In this document: positions 7,975 through 16,385 of the stretch, one piece after another
Layout of the letters: the number at the start of each line of letters is the position of its first letter
Position numbering within the stretch: position 1 is the first letter of the stretch
Assembly: GCA_045578665.1 (NCBI GenBank)
Contig: JAZNKR010000205.1
Coordinates: 1-24,128 of the forward strand
Source of the DNA: HGM04593 sp045578665
Lineage (GTDB): Bacteria; Bacteroidota; Bacteroidia; Bacteroidales; Bacteroidaceae
Direction: 5' to 3'
Length of the DNA: 24,128 bases
Program-made: the position numbers and the translations under genes
The notes under the pieces: generated by a model
Told to the model about the DNA's origin: nothing
Seen by the model: only the letters and a program-made list of their open reading frames with translations
Database searches by the model: none

Positions 7975-9126
7975 TTACATGAAAGTATTGTAATAATCCT
8001 CATTTGCAAAAAGGTAAAGTCCACCATCAGTAAACCGCATTAATTGAGGACTTGCTTCCGTTTCTTTGGTTATCTCTTCCAACTTTTTAATAATTTCAGA
8101 AGAAACGCAATACCCTTTGAGACCTCTTTCACAACTTATTAAGGCACCATCATTAGTAATATGAGCTGAAAGAATTCTTCCACTTTCTGTATTTCTAATC
8201 AATTCTTGATCTTTATATCGAGTTGCTATATGGTTTTTGTTCGTGACAATAATATAATCCCCATTATCATTCATAGCAATAGAACGAATCAATACGTTTG
8301 TTTGAAACAAATAATTGAGGTCTTTTTTAAACCTATCAGGAACATAACCCTTTCCATGCCATGATGAATCCTTATAAATAACAAACCAATAATATTCTGT
8401 AATTCCGATTTCCACTATATATGCGTAAGGGTTTTCTTTCAAAGAAGCGAGTACTCTTTTCATTCCATCAGGAATGTTTGAAGTATAAACAAATTCATTT
8501 TGCCCCCTTATGACTATTCCCTGTCCTTTGTCTGTAAATGATGCTAGTCGACAAGTTCCCCACTGTTTGATGGTTTCACGAATCAATGGCAAGGGCTTTG
8601 AAGTGTTTTTGATCTTGATGTCTATATCACCCCTTCTGATGGGAGGCGCAGGGTCGGATTCAACTTGCTTTGGTTTTGTTTGCAGCCTGAATCTTGCCAG
8701 CATCCTCATTGAATCAGCGAAATACTCATCAGTCCTCATACAATGCCGTTGAATTGTGCAGATTCTTTTAAGGTCAGACGGAAAGTTGTTGGGCCAGTTA
8801 AATCCAGGAGTATTAATACATACAGGAATTATTTTCTTTTGATATTTTATGGCTAACCGCAATTCGTGAGCAACCCAATCATCTGTTATGTAGCACCTAT
8901 TCATTGATTGAGGTGAAAGGATAAGAATAAAATCTTTACAGGAACGAATTGCTATCTCAATCTGAATATCAAACGCTCCATCCCTTAAAGCGTTGTAATC
9001 AAAAAATATGTTTGAGTAGCCATGATTCCTTAAATCCAAATAAATAATCCTGGCATGTTCAAGACCATCTATGCGTCGATAGCTGATGAAGATATTTGTT
9101 TCTGAAGGAGGAAAAGTATTTAGCAT
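7975..9126 (-). CDS. TIR-domain protein with repetitive beta-rich C-terminal region
   Basis: A 383-residue protein, last in the island operon. The TIR domain covers about 8-145: strand A NIFISYRR (11-18), the IFFDYNALRDG segment (40-50), FILILSPQSM (66-75), then DDWVAHELRLAI (82-93). W84 and E88 fit the W-x-x-x-E-L context of the catalytic glutamate in NAD-cleaving TIRs. A linker (about 148-165) leads to a region of about 220 residues made of diverged repeats. Each has a strand pair and a glycine or N-D-G turn (TDKGQG, MNDNGD, ITNDGA, FTDGG), resembling propeller or WG-type sensor blades. TIR proteins of this kind often act as effectors that deplete NAD or make signalling nucleotides. The start lies 5 nt after the DA1-like stop. 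Effector role is inferred from domain and position. Confidence 0.85.
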   Translation of the reverse strand: MLNTFPPSETNIFISYRRIDGLEHARIIYLDLRNHGYSNIFFDYNALRDGAFDIQIEIAIRSCKDFILILSPQSMNRCYITDDWVAHELRLAIKYQKKIIPVCINTPGFNWPNNFPSDLKRICTIQRHCMRTDEYFADSMRMLARFRLQTKPKQVESDPAPPIRRGDIDIKIKNTSKPLPLIRETIKQWGTCRLASFTDKGQGIVIRGQNEFVYTSNIPDGMKRVLASLKENPYAYIVEIGITEYYWFVIYKDSSWHGKGYVPDRFKKDLNYLFQTNVLIRSIAMNDNGDYIIVTNKNHIATRYKDQELIRNTESGRILSAHITNDGALISCERGLKGYCVSSEIIKKLEEITKETEASPQLMRFTDGGLYLFANEDYYNTFM

Positions 9127-9131
9127 ATCAT

Positions 9132-9806
9132 TTAATTATTTGGAGTATTCACTAATTGTCGAATTACATTTATCCAGCCACCTTGTTCAAATAGTTTTTT
9201 ACATATTCTCAATCCCTCTCCATATATTGGATCGGTTGATGCTAACATATTATTAATAGATGCTTTTGCTTCTCTATTATTAATTTTTGAAAGGACGACA
9301 AAGCTGCCCAAATTACAGAATCCCTCACATAGTAAAGGAGTTGTAGTGATATTCATATTGTATTGCCAAATGTGGAGTAGTTCATGCGCTAAAACATTAG
9401 CAAACTGAACCTTTGATAACTGTCGATAAATATATACTGTGTAGTCACTACCGCATCTCTCAGCAAGTCCTCTCGTATACAGACTTCCGGTTCTTTTCTG
9501 TAACGAAGTTGCATCAATTACCTTAAGATGCCAATTATGTATTTCACCAATCACTGATTTCGAATAAATGCGATTGATATAATTTATTACATAAATGCAA
9601 TCTTCTTTTGTCATAAGATGCTTTTGGCAATATGAACATAACTTACCACCTAATCCAATGTCAATTGCCAACGAGTTGCAAAACTGACCACAACTAACAC
9701 ACTGATTCATGGATGTAGCATGTTCATGACAAACGGCATGATTTGCCCAATCCACATAGTATGAACCTACGATAGTTTTGCCACATATATAGCACTTTCT
9801 TTGCAT
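9132..9806 (-). CDS. DA1-like zinc metallopeptidase with LIM-like N-terminus
   Basis: A 224-residue protein with an N-terminal LIM-like zinc-binding module and a C-terminal gluzincin-type peptidase. Candidate zinc ligands are C5-x2-C8, H23, C26, H29, C36-x2-C39, C57-x2-C60 and H63. The active-site motif is HELLH (141-145), and E161 in LLCEGFCNLG is placed as the third ligand. LIM-plus-HExxH with a downstream E-G-x-C matches the DA1 family, known in plants as ubiquitin-activated peptidases and found in bacteria as uncharacterised homologues. It lies 17 nt after the Hsp70 gene and 5 nt before the TIR gene. A role as a processing protease acting on an operon partner or on targets held by the Hsp70 is my inference. 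Confidence 0.8.
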   Translation of the reverse strand: MQRKCYICGKTIVGSYYVDWANHAVCHEHATSMNQCVSCGQFCNSLAIDIGLGGKLCSYCQKHLMTKEDCIYVINYINRIYSKSVIGEIHNWHLKVIDATSLQKRTGSLYTRGLAERCGSDYTVYIYRQLSKVQFANVLAHELLHIWQYNMNITTTPLLCEGFCNLGSFVVLSKINNREAKASINNMLASTDPIYGEGLRICKKLFEQGGWINVIRQLVNTPNN

Positions 9807-9823
9807 ATCACCTTAACATTTCT

Positions 9824-11359
9824 TTACAATTGCATACCGTCTATTTCGCGCTTTAACCGATTCTTATCATATTCACTTAGAGCTTGATCTGGCTTAATGT
9901 CAAAATTTATTTTCTTTCCCTGACATTCAACCTCAATATGAACGATTCCATCGCTACCACGTTTGATAATATATGTAATAACAGTATCTTCAGGAACTGG
10001 ATATCCCCAACTAATAGTTTGTGCAGCAATTCTTGTCCCATCAGCTTGATTAACATATTTGTCCACAGAAATATTTTCATATATTTGAATGTACACGTTA
10101 GTCTGACCGTCATCCTTTGTGCACGTTGTTGCGGTACCAGAATAGACTATAGAATCAGTTCTTAAAATGAGATTCATTATTTTTTCTTCATTCGTATCTC
10201 TCATAATAACCCCCACTCCATAGGATCTACTAGCTAAATCCTTGCCTATTTTAACTCCTGCTGCTGGAATAAATACAGGATTTGACAAGTTATATGCGTG
10301 TATAGCAGCCCCTTTCGCTACCGCCAAATCTGGCTCAAATTGATCTAACCGAATAGTTGTTCCGGGAAATTCTTTTCTTAATCGTTCTTTCACCATCGGC
10401 ATATATGATGAACCACCTACAAGGATAATTTCATTGATAGGAGCATTTTTATCGGTTGATATAGACATAGCATGTCTTACGACATCAATAGTACGTTGTA
10501 GAAGGTCTGAAGTCAATTCTTCGAACAGAGAACGCTTGATAGGTTTTGTATACATACGATTTTTGTACCTAAAACGCATGGGAGCCTCAGTGTTCTTCGA
10601 AAGCAGTTTTTTACATTGCTCTGCGGCTAAAATCAATGCGCCACCATCACGAGTGTCTTTTATATTGTCATACCTATCGCTAGTTCCACAACAATTACTC
10701 AATACATAATTAACCAACTCTATGTCCCAGTCCATACCGCCCAAATGATGATCTCCGTCAGTTGAAAGAGTTTCAAGTATGCCGTTTCTCATCCTCATGA
10801 TACTTACATCGAAAGTGCCGCCTCCCAAATCATAAACCATAAAGTTTTTTCCTTCAAGATGGCTGGTGCCATAACTCAACGCCGCGGCTGTGGGCTCATT
10901 AAGCAAAGCGAGAACATTTAGTCCTGCGACTTCACCTGCCTGTTTAGTAAGTTCACGCTCATTATTCCCAAAATATGCAGGAACTGTTATGACGACATCA
11001 TTGATTTTTGACTTTCCTTTGTACTCCCTACTCAAGTTTGCATCATCAACGAGTTTCTTCAATATCATTGCAGAGACTTTAACAGGTGATACCGTTTCAC
11101 TGCCAATTACCCTTTTATACGTAGGGTTGGACATCTCTCTTTTTATGAATGCCACGGCACGTGACGGATCTTGAACCATACAGCGTTTGGCCTCACCACC
11201 TACAATAGGAGAGCCGTAATCATCATAATAAACGACAGAAGGGGTTGTCTGAAGGTCTTCTGAATTTTTGATAACAATGGGCAACTTATCTAGTGGACTA
11301 ATTTCTGCAATGCATGAATTAGCAGTTCCTAAATCTATTCCAAATACTTCTTTAGCCAT
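9824..11359 (-). CDS. Hsp70 (DnaK-like) chaperone lacking the helical lid
   Basis: A 511-residue Hsp70. The nucleotide-binding domain (1 to about 365) is intact: phosphate loop 1 FGIDLGTANS (6-15), FIKREMS with K73 at the catalytic lysine position, ALLNEPTAAALSYG (151-164), phosphate loop 2 YDLGGGTFDVS (176-186), and the adenosine loop ILVGGSSYMP (312-321). A beta substrate-binding region (about 366-490) follows, joined by SRSYGVGV rather than the usual hydrophobic linker. The protein ends about 125 residues before a housekeeping DnaK would, after only a short helix, so the alpha-helical lid is missing. It is therefore a specialised paralogue. It lies 14 nt after the GrpE-like gene. No J-domain partner is encoded in the operon. 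Confidence 0.92.
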   Translation of the reverse strand: MAKEVFGIDLGTANSCIAEISPLDKLPIVIKNSEDLQTTPSVVYYDDYGSPIVGGEAKRCMVQDPSRAVAFIKREMSNPTYKRVIGSETVSPVKVSAMILKKLVDDANLSREYKGKSKINDVVITVPAYFGNNERELTKQAGEVAGLNVLALLNEPTAAALSYGTSHLEGKNFMVYDLGGGTFDVSIMRMRNGILETLSTDGDHHLGGMDWDIELVNYVLSNCCGTSDRYDNIKDTRDGGALILAAEQCKKLLSKNTEAPMRFRYKNRMYTKPIKRSLFEELTSDLLQRTIDVVRHAMSISTDKNAPINEIILVGGSSYMPMVKERLRKEFPGTTIRLDQFEPDLAVAKGAAIHAYNLSNPVFIPAAGVKIGKDLASRSYGVGVIMRDTNEEKIMNLILRTDSIVYSGTATTCTKDDGQTNVYIQIYENISVDKYVNQADGTRIAAQTISWGYPVPEDTVITYIIKRGSDGIVHIEVECQGKKINFDIKPDQALSEYDKNRLKREIDGMQL

Positions 11360-11373
11360 AATAGTACCTTTTG

Positions 11374-12477
11374 TCAGTGAATCCGTCCCTCAAGAAAAGA
11401 AGTTTTCATTTCTTCCTTTTTTTCATCAGTGCTTTCAATACTTTCCTCGACTTTTATGTCTTGCATTTTATCAGTGTCTTCTACGAGGGAATCTATGCCT
11501 CTTTTATCATCTTCTTCGGAAGTCACACTTGTCTGCTCTTCTTGCACTTGTACAGGCTCATATAGAGGTTTAACTAACCTAAAACGAACAACTTGTTCTG
11601 GACGAATCATGAATTCATAGGTTTTAGGTCTTTCTTCATCTTGCACGTCGTTGCTGCCAACCATTGGAACTGACCAAATATAACCTGGTAATATTGACTC
11701 TATCTTGCCATCTTTATCTGGCAATTCCGTTTCCTGTGTTTCAACAATCTCCTGTCTTTTTCGATCGAACTCATCGTCAACACTCACCGATTTTCTTACA
11801 CCTACTGCTTGAAGACTTCCATCCACCCATTCGGTCAAATCACCGATAGACTTATATAATGAATCGAAATCTTTCTCAATAGCAAAATCATTTAATGTAT
11901 ATCTTAACTGGTCTGCTATACCAATCAATTCCATTATGAGGTCTTTCTGGGTCTTATATATTACATCATTTTCATATTGAATAATACGCTCATGCTGTTT
12001 TTTAATAATAGCATCCTGTTCGTTAATGACTTTATACTGATCTTCTACTATATTTCGTAAAGACTGTAATTCATTAATTATAGAATCCAACTTTCCCGTA
12101 TTGCAGTTTTGACCTTGTAACAGCTTAGCTATAGTGTAATACTTTTTTCCACTGACATCATTCGTTGTTATTCCGTTAAAGATATTATCTAAAAACAAGA
12201 TAACCTTATTCTCAAAATCACTATTTGCCTTTCTTGTTAGAGAGTCTTGCAATTGGACTTGTTTAGAAAGAGTTTGTGTAATCACCTGACTTAAATGATT
12301 GCTAAGGTACTCAATATATTGTGTACTCAACAATGATTTGACGCTCTGTTGCCGAGCATCTTCAGGAGAAGGCATTTCGCGACCATATATGGGGGTTAAT
12401 TCCTCATCATGATTATCCATATCAGATTGATGAACTCTGTTGTTAGGTCCACCATTAAATTCGAATTTTTCACTCAT
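11374..12477 (-). CDS. GrpE-like nucleotide-exchange factor with long N-terminus and acidic tail
   Basis: A 367-residue protein, about twice the usual GrpE size. Residues 1-130 are polar and helical with no family I know. A coiled coil (about 132-175, rich in E, Q, K and I at heptad spacing) leads into a GrpE-like head: LIMELIGIADQLRYTLNDF (180-198), the segment ending in LQAVGV (222-227), and a beta part with PGYIWSVP (264-271) and IRPEQVVRF (291-299). An acidic tail (about 311-367) follows. Order and spacing fit GrpE, and the Hsp70 gene starts 14 nt downstream. I therefore read it as the dedicated exchange factor of that Hsp70. The match is by pattern, so the assignment is probable rather than certain. 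Confidence 0.72.
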   Translation of the reverse strand: MSEKFEFNGGPNNRVHQSDMDNHDEELTPIYGREMPSPEDARQQSVKSLLSTQYIEYLSNHLSQVITQTLSKQVQLQDSLTRKANSDFENKVILFLDNIFNGITTNDVSGKKYYTIAKLLQGQNCNTGKLDSIINELQSLRNIVEDQYKVINEQDAIIKKQHERIIQYENDVIYKTQKDLIMELIGIADQLRYTLNDFAIEKDFDSLYKSIGDLTEWVDGSLQAVGVRKSVSVDDEFDRKRQEIVETQETELPDKDGKIESILPGYIWSVPMVGSNDVQDEERPKTYEFMIRPEQVVRFRLVKPLYEPVQVQEEQTSVTSEEDDKRGIDSLVEDTDKMQDIKVEESIESTDEKKEEMKTSFLEGRIH

Positions 12478-12482
12478 TGTAT

Positions 12483-13358
12483 CTAATCTTTAATTAATAA
12501 TCCATTTTTCCAATATTCTTCTATTATAGTTCCATCAAGTAAGGTATGAAAGCATAAACCAGTTGGGCCATTTATGGTCATTTTCCCTTGGACAAAAGAT
12601 TTGTCCTGCAAACACCACATACCTATGACATTTGCAATTTCATCATCAACAAAGATTATTGACAAACTTTCGCCGTTAGGAAAATACAAAGTCCCGAATC
12701 CATTTCTTTTTCCGTTTTTCCATTGACCAGAATAAACGGTTCCATCATCTTGAATCTCAATACCGATGCCATGCTGTTTGTTAATCCTCCATTGTCCGGC
12801 ATATTTACGTCTTGATGTACTAAACCCAATACCAACTCCCATACGCATATCAAGATTCCACTCGCCAGCATAATAACTACCCTCTGGCTCTTTTAATATA
12901 CCAAAACCGCATCTCTCATTTTCTCGATTCCTATACCCGCAAAACTCTCCTTCCTCTACTTCAACAAATACAGGTTCACCTCCATTTGCATGATCATCGT
13001 CTATGAAATAATTATCTACTTCTGGAATCAGCCCTAATGCATAGGCATAGCTTTCAACTAAATATGATGCGGCCTGTGGACTTAAGAAATTTTCCTCTTG
13101 GAACGAATGCTTTAAATTATCTATTATTATTGAGTAATCTTTAGAAGATTGGGACAATTCAATAATCCTTTTCCCTATTCTGGTCTGAACAGATCTACGT
13201 ATTACAGGATAAAAGGTATATTCTCCACCTAGAATATCAGCCATCAAGCCTTCAAGTCGAGGTTCTGCCAAAATCCCGACCCCATACTCTTTTACCAAAA
13301 TAAGCATGGCATCATGAATGCCAAGATGCTTGTCTGTGTGAATCATAGGTCTTGACAA
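12483..13358 (-). CDS. MORN-repeat protein with helical N-terminal domain
   Basis: A 291-residue protein. The N-terminal part (about 14-115) is a helical domain ending in YLVESYAYALGLI (101-113). This resembles a small domain that I recall ending in A-x-x-x-V-E-S-W-A-x-A-L-G in bacterial kinases and Hsp70-like proteins. An acidic linker (about 115-137) leads to three to five MORN-type repeats (about 138-285), for example YYAGEWNLDMRMGVGIG, KYAGQWRINKQHGIGIE and VYSGQWKNGKRNGFGTLYFP. MORN repeats usually act as protein- or lipid-binding beta surfaces, so a scaffold role is likely. The start overlaps the PP2C stop region by 16 nt, and the GrpE-like gene starts 5 nt after its stop. These arrangements imply coupled translation within one complex. 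Confidence 0.8.
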   Translation of the reverse strand: MSRPMIHTDKHLGIHDAMLILVKEYGVGILAEPRLEGLMADILGGEYTFYPVIRRSVQTRIGKRIIELSQSSKDYSIIIDNLKHSFQEENFLSPQAASYLVESYAYALGLIPEVDNYFIDDDHANGGEPVFVEVEEGEFCGYRNRENERCGFGILKEPEGSYYAGEWNLDMRMGVGIGFSTSRRKYAGQWRINKQHGIGIEIQDDGTVYSGQWKNGKRNGFGTLYFPNGESLSIIFVDDEIANVIGMWCLQDKSFVQGKMTINGPTGLCFHTLLDGTIIEEYWKNGLLIKD

Positions 13359-14863
13359 TCTGATATTTGTTGCATATCTACTGATGATATTTCACTTTCA
13401 TTTAGATGGACAGCTACGAATTCTTGCCAAGCCTCTAAATCTGCCCTTTTCTGTTCCGCTATTTTATCTTCTAATTCGTCAAACTTACTCTTAAGTTCGG
13501 CCTTTTGTATGCGAGCATTCTCATCCTCAGCCTTATTATCATCTATTTCTTTGTTGATATTGATTAGCATCTTTTCTATCTCAGCGGATTGTTCTTTAAT
13601 CCGTAATTGGTAGCTTAAAATATTCTTGTTCGCTTCTGTTTCCTCCGACTTCAGGTTCTCTTCCTGGAGAATCAGGCTCTTCAGTTTTTCTAAAATTGAC
13701 TGTTTCTTGTGTTCTACCTCAGAAAGTTTACCTTTTAATTCTTCTAGTTCTTTCTGCAATTTGTTCAACTCTGTCACGAGTTGCTTCTGACGATTCATTC
13801 TTTCTGCGTGTTCCGCATTAAGTCTATCTCTCCGGTTACGAAGTTCACACTCTTTCAGACCATCTCTAATCGCATCAAGGCAGACAAATCCTGCAAGACT
13901 CATGTCATCTTTACTTCCAGTAGCGCTGAGCTTTGGCAGAAAAGCACTCAACTTCTCTAAAAAACTGTCCTTGCTCTCGACTAATGTAGAATCAAGCAAC
14001 CCAGTATAAAAATTAAGCAGGTAGCTAGGGGCAATATCAAAATCACCATATGAATCTTCTATTCCATCGCTACAGCACATAACTGCAACAGGGAAGTCAC
14101 CCATCCCATTGAATGCATAGCGAAAAGAAATAAGTGGATTTTTATTGCAGAGAGAAGTAGTAAAATTCTGAAAGCAGTTACAATCCCAAGGAACAGGCTG
14201 GTACCAATTTAAGTTTCTGTCTGAAGCAACAATTCTTCCATCCCCAATATGGAATGCCAACCAATAAAATGGTGTTTGAACATAGGCCATCAAGGTTGTT
14301 CCATAAGCTTTAACCAAATCACTATCACCAAGTGCTGCTCGCTCAGTATCTGAAAATGGATTCTCTGCATTATCTTTCTTAATGGAATCTAACCATTCAT
14401 AATATATCTGCTCAAGAACACCATAGATTACAGAGTCTTGCTCTCTTATTTCCTTTACTTGTTGACAGAATTGCATATTTTGTTTGTACAACAGGGCTTC
14501 AACTTCTGTCATAGATGTTACAGGCTTTGATGGAGGCAATCCCCACTTACTGTCATCAAGAGAAAGACGAGCCGTAACAGCCCCTTGTCGTTTAAGGAAA
14601 ACTGAAGGATTGGTCATCGCAATAAAATCCAACAACTTGGCTTTTGTAATTTCTGCGGCCAACTTAGAACCTACATCGCTTCTAACATAAGTAGAGCTAC
14701 CATGACCATCGCAGACTATAAGAATCAGATTCTGCCCATCTTCCGATTCCCATGACAAGGAATAATCTTGACATGGTATTCCTTTGGGAAGATGACTTGC
14801 TCCAGTTTTACTCAGCGCGAATGAAAATCTATTTTTACTATCCATATCTGTATTGTTTCTCAT
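13343..14863 (-). CDS. PP2C-type protein phosphatase with C-terminal coiled coil
   Basis: A 506-residue metal-dependent Ser/Thr phosphatase. PP2C motifs in order are CDGHGSS (51-57, D52), YGTTLMAYV (187-195), HIGDGRI (205-211), CSDGIEDS (264-271) and SKDDMSLAGF (317-326, D319/D320), so the metal-binding aspartates are present. An insert of roughly 80 residues separates the first two motifs. Residues about 335-485 form a long E/K/L-rich coiled coil, unusual for a simple PP2C and suited to holding partners. In TerY-P triads a PP2C opposes a kinase, and both are encoded here. ATG at 14863 is used; M7 is an alternative start. The decayed vWA copy lies just upstream. The MORN gene overlaps its 3' end. 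Confidence 0.88.
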   Translation of the reverse strand: MRNNTDMDSKNRFSFALSKTGASHLPKGIPCQDYSLSWESEDGQNLILIVCDGHGSSTYVRSDVGSKLAAEITKAKLLDFIAMTNPSVFLKRQGAVTARLSLDDSKWGLPPSKPVTSMTEVEALLYKQNMQFCQQVKEIREQDSVIYGVLEQIYYEWLDSIKKDNAENPFSDTERAALGDSDLVKAYGTTLMAYVQTPFYWLAFHIGDGRIVASDRNLNWYQPVPWDCNCFQNFTTSLCNKNPLISFRYAFNGMGDFPVAVMCCSDGIEDSYGDFDIAPSYLLNFYTGLLDSTLVESKDSFLEKLSAFLPKLSATGSKDDMSLAGFVCLDAIRDGLKECELRNRRDRLNAEHAERMNRQKQLVTELNKLQKELEELKGKLSEVEHKKQSILEKLKSLILQEENLKSEETEANKNILSYQLRIKEQSAEIEKMLININKEIDDNKAEDENARIQKAELKSKFDELEDKIAEQKRADLEAWQEFVAVHLNESEISSVDMQQISDCQDL

Positions 14864-14929
14864 GTATTATTATCTTACTTTCAAATTATAATCAATTGAA
14901 GATATCAAATACAGAGTGTTCATTTGTGC

Positions 14930-15491
14930 TAATTCAATTATATTCATTAGCTTGTCATAATCATGAACAGTTAGTACCCTTTCCATATTATCTGTAAATT
15001 ACCCAACATATGTTTATCACACTCATCACCAATGGCAATAGTTATTCTTATGGAAATGTTAAACCAACTATTTCTTTTTATCTATTCTAATTCATACTTA
15101 TACCTACCAACTAAGCCCTCACAAGAAAAAAGAATAATTATTAGTGGATAATATCCAATATCTGTCATGAATCCATGATAAATTGATAATCTCTTATTTA
15201 ACTTAGAAAGGGCACCTCCAAAATCAACTTCTGCATCTGCTTTTAGATCCTTCAATATAAAATCATCTATATTAATTGACTTTTAATACATCCAGTTCAC
15301 CTCGCTCGAACAACTAAGAACTGCAACCTTAAACCGCTCTTCTGGATTATGTAAAATCGTAGTAACATCCATTAAGAACTCACGAATCGCAGCATTAAGA
15401 GATACTATTTAATGTCCATTCATGCGAGATAACGTATCTAATAGTAATATCAAAAGCCTGACTCTAAGAGGCATTCCCTTATCCATAAAAA
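14930..15491 (-). pseudogene. Decayed second vWA (TerY-like) gene
   Basis: This stretch has no open gene but aligns along its length to the intact vWA gene just upstream. From MPLRVRLLILLLDT (ATG at 15474) one frame reads IVSLNAAIREFLMDV, ERFKVAVLSCSSEVNWMY, LSKLNKRLSIYHGFM and TIAIGDE, each with a counterpart in the intact protein. The frame is broken by in-frame stops at 15409-15411, 15283-15285 and 15082-15084, with another near the 3' end. The metal-site motif DTSGSM has become DTLSRM. Decay is therefore by point mutation, largely without frameshifts. The copy differs enough from its neighbour to have been a distinct paralogue rather than a fresh duplication. The ends are approximate. Confidence 0.82.
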
Positions 15492-15596
15492 AATGTCAAA
15501 AGAAGTTTCTCGGACATAATCTATGTGTGATTATCTACAAAACACGGTATATACACACACCATTTTCCGTATGTATATACCTTTGCTCTATATTAT

Positions 15597-16385
15597 TTAC
15601 CAATCACCCCAGTCGTCAGTTCCACTGTTTGCCGTTGAGTTTCCTTGATCAACTCCTGCAAGGGTCGGATCTGTATTTATGTCATTCGTCAAGGTACTCA
15701 CGACTTGATTGTTCGGATCTGCGACTCCGGCTGACTCTTCAGGTAACGTTGTTCCAACAGACGCTGATTGAGAGGCAACCTGTGACGCAGTAACACTAAC
15801 TGTATGAATGATTTTTTTTAGTTGATCCACTGTGTGAACAGTTATCACAGATTCTATGTTTCCGGTGAATTCTGATAGCACATTTGTGTCCGCATCATCA
15901 CCAATGGCAATTGCGACCTTTACTGCAACTTTGAACCAAGGGTTTCCTTTGATTTTTTCTAGTGCGTACTTGTATTCATCAGTAGGTTCTCCATCTGATA
16001 GGAGAATAATTGCTGGGGCACGAGAACCAGTTGGTTCTGCCATGAAACCATGAGACTTTGACAGTTTATTATTTAATTCTATGAGAGCCTCACCAAAGCA
16101 CGTTAGACCAGCGGCTTCCAGATCTTGCCATACAAAACTTTCGGAATCAATTGGCTGAGGATACATCCAATTAACACCACTAGAGAATTCCAATGCGGCA
16201 ACTTTAATTTGTGCATCACTGTTGTTGTGAGAGATTTCTCCCACATCATTCAACGCTTCACGTACAGCTGTATTAAGAGAGGCGATTTTTGCACCGCTCA
16301 TACTCCCTGATGTGTCTACTAAAAAAATAAGAGGCATTACTCTGCGAGGAACAGCCTCAACATCCCATGGATTGAAATTACTCAT
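15597..16385 (-). CDS. TerY-like vWA-domain protein
   Basis: A 262-residue protein with one von Willebrand A domain (about 16-205). The metal-ion-dependent adhesion site is intact: DTSGSMSG (24-31, with D24, S26, S28), T95 in LTCFGEAL and D131 in LLSDGEPTDEY. Residues about 206-262 are a polar Ser/Thr/Asn/Asp-rich tail ending in DDWGDW, probably disordered. Small vWA proteins next to a PP2C and a zinc-ribbon kinase form the described TerY-P triad, where the vWA protein is thought to assemble or present phosphorylated targets. ATG at 16385 is used. A possible attenuator lies upstream, after the kinase gene. The downstream neighbour is a decayed paralogue, so this may now be the only working vWA component. 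Confidence 0.88.
   Translation of the reverse strand: MSNFNPWDVEAVPRRVMPLIFLVDTSGSMSGAKIASLNTAVREALNDVGEISHNNSDAQIKVAALEFSSGVNWMYPQPIDSESFVWQDLEAAGLTCFGEALIELNNKLSKSHGFMAEPTGSRAPAIILLSDGEPTDEYKYALEKIKGNPWFKVAVKVAIAIGDDADTNVLSEFTGNIESVITVHTVDQLKKIIHTVSVTASQVASQSASVGTTLPEESAGVADPNNQVVSTLTNDINTDPTLAGVDQGNSTANSGTDDWGDW

Noticed and set aside
7818..8027. 69-codon - strand frame overlapping the TIR gene end and the left direct repeat
   Set aside because: It ends within the direct repeat in a frame other than ppdK and starts inside the TIR coding sequence. The composition looks somewhat protein-like and Cys-rich, but there is no independent support.
15422..15793. 123-codon + strand frame
   Set aside because: It is antisense to the decayed vWA copy and the end of the intact vWA gene; its peptide shows no family features.
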